Part shown: piece by piece, positions 24,439 through 31,345 of the stretch | Numbering within the stretch: position 1 is the stretch's first letter | Layout: each line of letters begins with the position of its first letter | From: an uncultured Acetatifactor sp. | GTDB lineage: Bacteria; Bacillota; Clostridia; Lachnospirales; Lachnospiraceae | Assembly: GCA_949840885.1 (NCBI GenBank) | Contig: CATKYJ010000043.1 | Coordinates: forward strand, 1-39,763 | Reading direction: 5' to 3' | Length of the DNA stretch: 39,763 nucleotides | Program-made: the position numbers and the translations under genes | Notes under the pieces: model-generated | Told to the model about the DNA's origin: nothing | The model's input: only the letters and a program-made list of their open reading frames with translations | Databases searched by the model: none

Positions 24439-25744
24439 CGCTCTCCACCCCTACCGTAATCACGCACTGCATGCTCCCCACTCCGAGCCGGTCTCCCGGG
24501 AACACCTTGTATTTCTTCCCTTTCTCCAGACGGACTCCCTGATAATACAGCCCGTTCACGGACTCGTCGATCACATAGAACCCTGCTTTCTGCGGTGCGT
24601 ACAACAGCTTGAAATGGCAGCCGCTGATCTCCGGGTGGCCGCTTAAGACGATTTGGCTCTTCTTCGGAGACCGGCCCACGGTCACGGGGATATCCGCTGC
24701 AAAGGGATATCTCTTTCCGACACATGCCCCCGCCACCACCTCCAGCCAGGCGTCCTGTCTCTCCGGCTCCATGTCAAGGGTCTTCTGCAGGGTCCGGATG
24801 TCCTCTGACGCCCCAGTTTCCCAGGACGGCCGGCTCTCTCCCGGATCCGCATTCCCGGGTACGGCCGGGCACTGCGTCCGGCTGCGGCAGGTTCCCTGCA
24901 AAATGCCGTCGATGAACTCCGACACGGTCTGGGTGCGGAACTTGGGATCCAGCATTAGCGCCTGCTCTACCGCAGCGGCAGTCTCCCGGCTGCACTCCGC
25001 CACCAATCCGGACAAATCCTCCACCCGGGCGCCCATGAGCCTGTCAGGCGCCACAGGAATCATCCGCCCCGAAGCCGCATAGTAAAAGGTGCCGGCCAGC
25101 GCATACACATCCGTGAAACTCCCCTGGCTTAAGTTGCTGGCATATTGCTCCGGCGGGGCGAAGCCCGGTTTCAGCACCACGGAGAACTGTTGGTTCTCCG
25201 ACACGGACATAAGCTTCGCGCTGCCGAAGTCAATGATTTTGATAGCGCCGTCCGGCATCACCATGATGTTCTCCGGGCTGATGTCCCGGTGGAAAATGCC
25301 CGCCTGCCTGTGAATCATGTCCAGGGCAGCGCCCGCCTTTTCTATGGCCTCGCAGGCCAGCGGATACGGAAGCTTCCCTCCCATGGAGCGCATCAGCCGC
25401 TTCAGGGTAGTCCCCTCCAGGAATTCCATCACATAATATGCCGTCCCGTTCTCCTCAAAGGACTCCCATACATGGACAACCCCTGGGATGTTTCCCATGC
25501 GCATCAGTATCTGGGCCTCCTCCAGAAAGCGCTTCTTCCCATGGAGAAAGGCCCTTGTCTTCTCCTCATTCGGCACAATCCTGCCTGTGGAATCTCTGGA
25601 GGCAATGGCCTCCGGCATGTATTCCTTTACCGCGCAGACCAGCCCTCTGTCCGCATCCGTGCATTTGTATGTAATTCCGAATCCGCCCGCGCCAAGGACG
25701 GACTCCACCCGATATTTCCCACCCTGTAAACTCTCTGTCTCCAC
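24428..25744 (-). CDS. Soluble Ser/Thr kinase with C-terminal FHA domain (438 aa)
   Basis: The start codon is GTG at 25744, with AAAGGGA upstream. The kinase domain (residues 10-290) has GAGGFG, Lys40 in AVKEYMP, catalytic loop HRDISPEN (152-159, again Ser in place of Lys) and DFG (172-174), ending with FAPPEQYASN. After a Pro/Ser-rich linker, the FHA domain (about 345-430) reads VTVGRSPKKSQIVL, GCHFKLLY and ESVNGLYYQ. The SRQH-type motif is degenerate (ISGCH), so phosphopeptide affinity is uncertain. There is no membrane helix, so it works in the cytoplasm. It overlaps the PP2C gene and follows the VWA-FHA gene by 33 bp, and could be the central kinase linking the FHA proteins. Confidence 0.9.
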   Translation of the reverse strand: METESLQGGKYRVESVLGAGGFGITYKCTDADRGLVCAVKEYMPEAIASRDSTGRIVPNEEKTRAFLHGKKRFLEEAQILMRMGNIPGVVHVWESFEENGTAYYVMEFLEGTTLKRLMRSMGGKLPYPLACEAIEKAGAALDMIHRQAGIFHRDISPENIMVMPDGAIKIIDFGSAKLMSVSENQQFSVVLKPGFAPPEQYASNLSQGSFTDVYALAGTFYYAASGRMIPVAPDRLMGARVEDLSGLVAECSRETAAAVEQALMLDPKFRTQTVSEFIDGILQGTCRSRTQCPAVPGNADPGESRPSWETGASEDIRTLQKTLDMEPERQDAWLEVVAGACVGKRYPFAADIPVTVGRSPKKSQIVLSGHPEISGCHFKLLYAPQKAGFYVIDESVNGLYYQGVRLEKGKKYKVFPGDRLGVGSMQCVITVGVESDGR

Positions 25745-25777
25745 GTTCTTACGTCCCTTTCTGCCGCCGGCGTGCTG

Positions 25778-27472
25778 TCACCAGCGTATGGTAAGCCTCA
25801 GCCGTCCTGCGCCGATCTCGTCTCCCGGGCGCAGGGTATAAGCGCCTGTGCCCAGCCGGTTGCCGTTCACCTCCGTATAGCCGCTCTGACTCAGGTTCCG
25901 TATCATGAGATTCCCTCCGTCAAGCTCTATGGCAAAGTGCTGTCTGGACAGCGCCGGATCGTCGAAAATCAGCTCGCAGGTGGAAGCCCTGCCTACAATC
26001 ATGCTCTTTCGAATCACCACAGGAATTTCCTCCCTCTGTCCCTCCACATGGAAGTAGACCTGCCTCTCCTCCCATTTCTTCTCTTCCACGGATATATGCC
26101 GGCGCACCTGGGTGCGGGATTCCAGCACAGCCTTGCCCTCCACGGTGACCACTGCCTGCCTTTTCTGAAACCGCTTCCAGAAGATCCAAACGCCCCCTGC
26201 CAGCAGCACCAAGAGCACCAGTACCCCGGCCCAGCCATAGTCCCTAAGCAGATTCGTCTCCCCGGCCGGTTCCCCGCTTTCCGTCAGGGTCTCCGCCGGC
26301 ACCTCGGTCCCCTCCACCTGCAGGCTCCCCGCCGGGCTTTGGCTTTCCAGGGCATTGCGCTCCATGGAGCGGTCCCTGATATTTTCGCAGACTATATCGT
26401 AGTCCCCTTTGGCCAGATCCTCCGAAAAGGTCAAAACGACGCTGTCCCCGGCGCTTCCCGGAGAGGCATAGGCCGGAACAACGGCGCCCTGCTCTCCCTC
26501 CAGGCGAAAATTCTCGGCAGCCTCCGCTCCCTCTACCGGCTCCGAGAACAGCACGCGGATCTGTCTGGCTCCCTCCTGAGAGACCTCTGTCACCACAGGG
26601 GCTTCCGTGTCCTGTATCCAGCGATCCTGCATCACACTGCGCTGCCGCTTCTCCCCCTGGGCCGCAAATTCCAGCACGGCGCTCACCGTCTCGTGGGACA
26701 CCCGGTTGGAATCTGCGGCAAAGACCGCCTCGTATGAATCCAGAATTTCCTGCCTCACCGACTCGAAGCTTTCTTTTTCCTCTCCGGACTCCAATATGGT
26801 CAGGCAGCCTCCCGTAGTCCTTGAAAATTCCCCGAAAGCATTCACCGCATCCTGCTTTGCATCGGCCACGGTAAATCCGTAGACAGGGATACTGCTCCTC
26901 TGCAGAGTCTCCAGGGCCTCCTCCTTTGTGGCCATCCCTTTGGCAATATCCTCGCCGTCCGTGACCACGAAGAAGACCCGCCTGGCCGGCCGGGCACCCG
27001 TTAAGCTCCCTGCGTCCTCTGCCGCTTTCTGTATGGCTTCGAACAAAAGCGTGTACTGATCCGTATTCTCCAGTCCGCGTATAAGCGCCCCGCCCTTGTC
27101 CTTTGCCAGCTCCTCCCCGGTCAGGTCAAAGAGGACCTCCACCTCCTCCCCGAACGTCAGAAAGGCCATCTGATCCTGGGGGCGCAGGGTCCCCGCAAAG
27201 TCCGCCAGGGCCTGGGTGATACCGTCAAATTCCCCTGCCCGGATAGAGGCCGACACATCCAGCAGCACATAGTAGCGGATGCTTTCCCCGGTCTGTGAGA
27301 AACGCTCTATCCACCGCAGTTCCAATGCTTCGCTTCCAAGGTAGGCTGCCAGGTTCTCCCCTGTCTGCTCCCTGTCCCCGGAAAAATAGAACCGGACTTC
27401 CGGCATGTTGATGAACACCTGCTCCAGGCGGTTCTGCCCGGTCTGTCCGGCGTTTCCTACATTTTGCTCCAT
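25778..27472 (-). CDS. VWA - Ig-like - TM - FHA protein (564 aa)
   Basis: A von Willebrand A domain (about residues 62-255) has the metal site DVSAS (72-76), a Thr in NTDQYTLL and TDGED. A bacterial Ig-like domain follows (about 288-385), then one helix (412-431) followed by KRFQKR, and an FHA domain (480-560) with MIVGRASTCELIF, LSRQHFAIEL and LSQSGYTEVNG. Positive residues after the helix put the FHA inside. The VWA would then be outside, yet no signal peptide is visible, and the frame is closed five codons upstream of the ATG. It may bind an external or membrane ligand and report it to the kinases. It overlaps the preceding FHA gene by 16 bp. Confidence 0.85.
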   Translation of the reverse strand: MEQNVGNAGQTGQNRLEQVFINMPEVRFYFSGDREQTGENLAAYLGSEALELRWIERFSQTGESIRYYVLLDVSASIRAGEFDGITQALADFAGTLRPQDQMAFLTFGEEVEVLFDLTGEELAKDKGGALIRGLENTDQYTLLFEAIQKAAEDAGSLTGARPARRVFFVVTDGEDIAKGMATKEEALETLQRSSIPVYGFTVADAKQDAVNAFGEFSRTTGGCLTILESGEEKESFESVRQEILDSYEAVFAADSNRVSHETVSAVLEFAAQGEKRQRSVMQDRWIQDTEAPVVTEVSQEGARQIRVLFSEPVEGAEAAENFRLEGEQGAVVPAYASPGSAGDSVVLTFSEDLAKGDYDIVCENIRDRSMERNALESQSPAGSLQVEGTEVPAETLTESGEPAGETNLLRDYGWAGVLVLLVLLAGGVWIFWKRFQKRQAVVTVEGKAVLESRTQVRRHISVEEKKWEERQVYFHVEGQREEIPVVIRKSMIVGRASTCELIFDDPALSRQHFAIELDGGNLMIRNLSQSGYTEVNGNRLGTGAYTLRPGDEIGAGRLRLTIRW

Positions 27473-28008
27473 ATATGCTCTCCCTTACAGAATACTGCCA
27501 GCTCCAGAACACTCTCCCCCAGGCAGATTCTGCTTCCCTCCGAAAGGATCTCCGCTTGCTGCGCCGCAGTGCCGTCCAGGTACGTGACCGTTCCCTTTCC
27601 CGGCACCAGGTAAAAGACCCCCGCCCTCTCCTCATAGACTACAGAACAATGGTTGTCTCCGGAGACCTGGGGGTCCCGGATACAGATATCCGAGCCCATG
27701 TTCCTGCCGATTCGGTTAAAACCGGCGTAAAGCCTGTAATCCCTGCCCCGCCCGGGACCGCCGATACACACCAGCCAGCCTGCAATGAGCCGCGGCTCCT
27801 CTGCGTATGCCGCTGTCTTCTGCTCATCCCAGACCCCTGTGACAGACTGCGTCCGGGGCCGGCTGGCCGTAAGCCGGATTTCCTCTGTGGCGGAAAAAGC
27901 CTCCAGGCTGACGGTTCTCACCTCTTCCCCGCCCTCCTCACAGCCGGGACAGACAGCGTACTTCTCATCATCGTAAAAATGTCCCTGGGGACACTGCACA
28001 ATCGCCAT
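27457..28008 (-). CDS. Zinc-ribbon FHA protein, second copy (183 aa)
   Basis: The ATG at 28008 has AGAGGAG upstream and begins MAIVQCPQGHFYDD; an earlier ATG lacks support. The zinc motif is CPQGH plus CPGC (residues 6-23), as in 22844-23509. A linker with EEVRTVSLEAF follows, carrying the same [KR]TVS motif. The FHA domain (about 95-170) has RIGRNMGSDICI and SGDNHCSVVY; the second motif replaces the usual Ser-Arg-x-His by Ser-Gly-Asp-Asn-His. The two zinc-FHA proteins are diverged paralogues. It is cytoplasmic and overlaps the VWA-FHA gene, so those two are co-translated. Confidence 0.85.
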   Translation of the reverse strand: MAIVQCPQGHFYDDEKYAVCPGCEEGGEEVRTVSLEAFSATEEIRLTASRPRTQSVTGVWDEQKTAAYAEEPRLIAGWLVCIGGPGRGRDYRLYAGFNRIGRNMGSDICIRDPQVSGDNHCSVVYEERAGVFYLVPGKGTVTYLDGTAAQQAEILSEGSRICLGESVLELAVFCKGEHIWSKM

Positions 28009-28146
28009 ATAATCTCCTCTTCCCATGCCGCCCCGGACTGCCGCACCAACAGGGCTGCATCCCGCCGCTTTCCGACAGTTTTTCCTCCCGCTGCCCCTTT
28101 TCGGGTCTCCGGATTCCCTGCCACAGGCACATGGCTGCCCAGCCTC

Positions 28147-28872
28147 TTACTCCACCCAGACCGCAACCGCAGAATAGTTGTCCATGTTCGTGCCCGCCCC
28201 GTGCCTTATGACCAGTGTCTCCATATCCTCCACCCACTGCTCCACGGTGGAAGCCCGCTTCAGCAGAGCCGTCATCTCCCTCTCCTCCACAAGCTCCCAG
28301 AAGCCGTCCGAACACAGTAAAAAAGCCTGCTTTCCCCTGCGGTCCACGGGCTCCGCCAGCTGATAGGCCGGCCTGTCCCACTCGATTCCCATGACCCGCA
28401 GCAGGCGGTTGCGGTCCGGGTGATGCCTGATCTCGGAGTCCCTGATCTCCCCGGCTGCCACCAGCATCTGGGGTACACTGTGGTCCATGGTCCTGCCCAC
28501 CAGATGATTATTCTGGAAATAGTAGATACGGGAATCCCCCACATGCCCCCAGCGGATCTCTTTTGGTCCTACCAGGAGTGCGGTCAATGTCGTCTTCATG
28601 CTCCGGCTGCTTCCCTCCCGGCGCTGCCGCTCCAGGATACCCGCCTGCCCGGCCTCGAAGATCACTTTCAGCACATCCTTTGAGCCGCCCTCTGCCTGAA
28701 ACTGCATGATCGCCTGCTCTATGGCGATCTTGGACGCAATCTCTCCCTTTCCGTGGCCCCCCAGGCCGTCCGCCAGAAAGAAGCCGTAGCACTGCTCCCT
28801 CTGGTGCATCCCCACACAATCTTCATTGATTGGACGGCTTCCCGTCCGGCTGATAATCTGATATGTAACCAT
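28147..28872 (-). CDS. PP2C-type Ser/Thr phosphatase, first gene of the island (241 aa)
   Basis: PP2C motifs are clear: NEDCVG (about residue 16), LADGLGGHGKGE (33-44), HVGDSRIYYF, LLCSDGFWE and MDNYSAVAVWV. The metal-binding Asp and Gly residues are intact. The protein differs from the second PP2C (23647-24438) in sequence and length, so the two probably have different partners. It is the first gene after the island's promoter region, with GAGGA upstream of the ATG. A 138-bp gap without visible signals separates it from the zinc-FHA gene, so an additional start or processing site there cannot be excluded. Confidence 0.9.
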   Translation of the reverse strand: MVTYQIISRTGSRPINEDCVGMHQREQCYGFFLADGLGGHGKGEIASKIAIEQAIMQFQAEGGSKDVLKVIFEAGQAGILERQRREGSSRSMKTTLTALLVGPKEIRWGHVGDSRIYYFQNNHLVGRTMDHSVPQMLVAAGEIRDSEIRHHPDRNRLLRVMGIEWDRPAYQLAEPVDRRGKQAFLLCSDGFWELVEEREMTALLKRASTVEQWVEDMETLVIRHGAGTNMDNYSAVAVWVE

Positions 28873-28905
28873 ACTGTCCTCTTTATATTCACTCTTTTTT
28901 CAAAT

Positions 28906-29066
28906 AGTGTACTTTTTGGAGCAATCTGCCACAGCCCCCTGAAACATGGTTTTTTTAGTTATTTTTAGTTATTTTTACCAAAAAGTATTTGCAATACTGT
29001 CATTTTATGATAGAATAAAAAATAGTTTTGACAAAAAACAGAATTCCCAAAAAGTACACTTTTTGG
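28906..29066. promoter_or_regulatory. Palindromic operator and two half-sites at the island promoter
   Basis: A 20-bp palindrome lies at 29047-29066 with perfect 9-bp arms, CCAAAAAGT and ACTTTTTGG, around a 2-bp centre. CCAAAAAGTA recurs at 28978-28987. The 14-bp inverted copy AGTGTACTTTTTGG lies at 28906-28919. The set brackets the promoter candidate (29007-29034), which suggests regulation by a dimeric regulator, possibly with looping. The rest of the 317-bp gap (29067-29189) holds nothing clear. Confidence 0.6.
29007..29034 (-). promoter_or_regulatory. Promoter candidate for the phospho-signalling island
   Basis: On the minus strand, TTGTCA (29029-29034), a 16-bp AT-rich spacer and TATCAT (29007-29012) lie about 130 bp upstream of the first PP2C gene. 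The palindrome at 29047-29066 would sit upstream of the -35, and one half-site lies just downstream of the start point. Confidence 0.5.
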
Positions 29067-29189
29067 AACGCAAAAACGGCTCAGCCTCTCGACCAAACCG
29101 TTTGTCTCTTCCTTATCCGTCTATCATTTCTATATTTTACGCCTGGAATGCTCTTCTTCCATCCCTCTCCCGGAAACGCCGAACCGCCG

Positions 29190-30224
29190 TCAGTCCCCCG
29201 CTCCCTGCCCGTGGCTGCGCACAAACTCCCTCTTAATCTCCAAAAACTGCCCTGTCTGCATCAGAATATAAAAAAGGATGGCCCGGGCCTCAAATTCCTC
29301 CCGGCTCTGGGGCAGGGGCTGCCCTTTCATCTCCGTCAGCAGCTCCTCACGCCTCTCCAGCAGATTCGCCACCGTATTGTCCCTGTGGAAATCCTGCCCT
29401 ATCTGTCCCAGCAGTGCCGCAACCTGCCCTGCCTGTGCCGGCAGGTACCGAAGCCTTATGATATTGTCGTATATGTCCTTAAGGACTGTGCTCTGCTGCT
29501 CTCTCATGGAAATGTAGTCAAGCTCGTAAGTCCGCTTTGCCAGCACGGTATTTCCGTAGTCGGATACGGCGCAGGCTTTCGCCTCGTGAAGCGCCTCCCG
29601 CAGTCTCGGGAAGCAGTCCGGCTGATAGCCCTCCTTGTCCTCCCTGGGCAGCCACCCGGACATCCGCTCCAGAATTCCTTTCATCTGTCTGTCCGCCTCC
29701 TGGGCCAGCCTGTCAAACTGGCCCTCCTTTCTGCGAAGATGCAGATTCACTAAAATCCCCGTCCCTGTGCCGATCAAAAGCAGCAGCACCTCATCGAACA
29801 CCAGCTCCGGCTCCATGTGGCCCTCCGCCAAAAAATGCGTCACCAGCACCGAGTCCATGGCAATGGCTTCGGTCCAGCCGGCGCAAAGGCACAGCAGCGC
29901 AAACAGGAAGAGAAACGTTCCAAAAGCCCACAAGTCGTATCCCATCAGGGTAAAGCAGGTTTTGGACAAAAACAGCGCGCATAGGAAAGCCAGCCACCTG
30001 TTTCCCGCGCTTCTCAAGGTCTCTCTCTTGGTATTCTGTATGCTCAGCACCGTGATGATGCCTGCGGTGGGGGAGTATGCCAGCCCCAGCTCCCCGGCCA
30101 GCCCAATGGCCATTGCGGCCGCGGCGGCTATTTTCAGGCTTTTTACCAGCTGCGGCTTCCACGCAATCATCTTTCCGCCGTGTGCGCCGTATGTGTCTGC
30201 GTCATGTCTTCTGCTCTTTTTCAT
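29190..30224 (-). CDS. Aromatic acid exporter family (ArAE) membrane protein (344 aa)
   Basis: The N-terminal half has about five to six hydrophobic helices (residues 28-160), including KIAAAAAMAIGLAGELGL, PTAGIITVLSIQNTKRETL and GTGTGILVNL. The C-terminal half (170-344) is soluble, helical and charged. This split architecture and the SIQNT-K-R-E-T signature match the ArAE_1/FUSC-type exporters of Firmicutes. These are thought to extrude aromatic acids or similar small molecules, though the substrate here is unknown. Its own gene start is at 30224 with a weak GAG-type site. The intergenic region upstream (30225-30438) holds no convincing promoter or terminator. Confidence 0.85.
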   Translation of the reverse strand: MKKSRRHDADTYGAHGGKMIAWKPQLVKSLKIAAAAAMAIGLAGELGLAYSPTAGIITVLSIQNTKRETLRSAGNRWLAFLCALFLSKTCFTLMGYDLWAFGTFLFLFALLCLCAGWTEAIAMDSVLVTHFLAEGHMEPELVFDEVLLLLIGTGTGILVNLHLRRKEGQFDRLAQEADRQMKGILERMSGWLPREDKEGYQPDCFPRLREALHEAKACAVSDYGNTVLAKRTYELDYISMREQQSTVLKDIYDNIIRLRYLPAQAGQVAALLGQIGQDFHRDNTVANLLERREELLTEMKGQPLPQSREEFEARAILFYILMQTGQFLEIKREFVRSHGQGAGD

Positions 30225-30438
30225 GGCTTCTCACTCCGTCAGGGCCTTATGGGACCAATCCTGTTGGTTTCCGGCTTATTATCCTCAAAATGACCTTTAT
30301 TCACTCAGGCAAATCGGAATATGGCATAATTTCCCACAGCCGCGATCTAACGGCGCAGTCTCCCCCCAATATCCTGAATCGCCCCTGACCACGCCTCATG
30401 AATCCGCCGGGGCCGTTCTGCCGTCCACACCTCTCCCG

Positions 30439-31170
30439 CTACTTTTCCGCTTTTGCCCTGACTAGCAGCATCATGGGACGGCGCAGTTCATCCCGCATCC
30501 CCGGAATGTCCATCATCTCCACGGGGGGCACCGCCTCCTCCAGGGCCTGGATTGCAAAGCCGTTCTCCAAAAGTCCCATGACGATCTGCGTCAGGGTGTG
30601 ATGCTGCTTCATCACCTCACACCCCAAAAAGCGGGTCCTGCGCTCCCCGGGCATGAAATAATCGTCCACCGGCCAGTACAGGGGCTCTCCGTCCCGGCCG
30701 TAGATCCAGTCCTGCCCCACACCTGCCGTGAAGACCGGGTGCTCGATATTAAAGAGGAACACGCCCTCCGGCTTCAATGTCCTGCGGACTTTTCGGAAAA
30801 CTTCCGCAATATCCCGGATATAGTGCAGCGCCAGGTTCGAGATCACACAATCCCATGTATTCTCCGGATATTCGTAGGCTTCTATCCCGCAGACCCTGTA
30901 TTCTGTCTGCCGGTCCGCATTGCGCGCTCCGGCCTCTTCGATCATCTTGCGGCTCAGGTCGATTCCCAATACCTGTCCGGCCCCTTTTTCCACGGCATAC
31001 CTGCAGTGCCACCCGTACCCGCACCCCAGGTCCAGAACGCTCTTCCCCTCCAGGGGCGGGAACAGGGACCGAAACTGGCGCCATTCCCCGGCAGCGTCCA
31101 ATCCCTTTTGGCTGCGGGACATTTTCGCATATTCTTCAAAGAATTTCTCATTGTCATATTCATTGTGCAT
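30439..31170 (-). CDS. SAM-dependent class I methyltransferase (243 aa)
   Basis: The chosen start is the ATG at 31170 (MHNEYDNEKFFEEYAKM), with GGGAGGA upstream; the longer frame encodes a low-complexity basic extension. The Rossmann methyltransferase motifs are VLDLGCGYGWHCRYAVEKGA (motif I, about 50-69), GIDLSRKMIEEA (motif II) and WDCVISNLALHYI (motif IV), then a long insertion (VGQDWIYGRDGEPLYWPVDDY) before the C-terminal strand. The family includes small-molecule and biotin-pathway methyltransferases; the substrate cannot be told. It sits between the ArAE exporter and the EndoQ-UvrD gene. Confidence 0.9.
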   Translation of the reverse strand: MHNEYDNEKFFEEYAKMSRSQKGLDAAGEWRQFRSLFPPLEGKSVLDLGCGYGWHCRYAVEKGAGQVLGIDLSRKMIEEAGARNADRQTEYRVCGIEAYEYPENTWDCVISNLALHYIRDIAEVFRKVRRTLKPEGVFLFNIEHPVFTAGVGQDWIYGRDGEPLYWPVDDYFMPGERRTRFLGCEVMKQHHTLTQIVMGLLENGFAIQALEEAVPPVEMMDIPGMRDELRRPMMLLVRAKAEK

Positions 31171-31345
31171 GGTCCGTTTTCCTCCCTCTGCGTTTCCCGC
31201 ACCTGTCTGCCCTGCGTCTTTCCGCGGCCCGTTCCGGGCTGCGGCCCACCGCCCGGGCTGTCCGGGCAAGCTGCGGCCTCATGGGCGCAGTCCCCCGGAG
31301 GGCATCCGCAGCTCTCGGCCGCTATGCCTTACAGATACCCGCATC

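Noticed and set aside
10825..28872. Type VI secretion post-translational regulation locus
   Set aside because: The kinase, PP2C and FHA types match that pathway, but no secretion structural genes are present and the organism appears Gram-positive.
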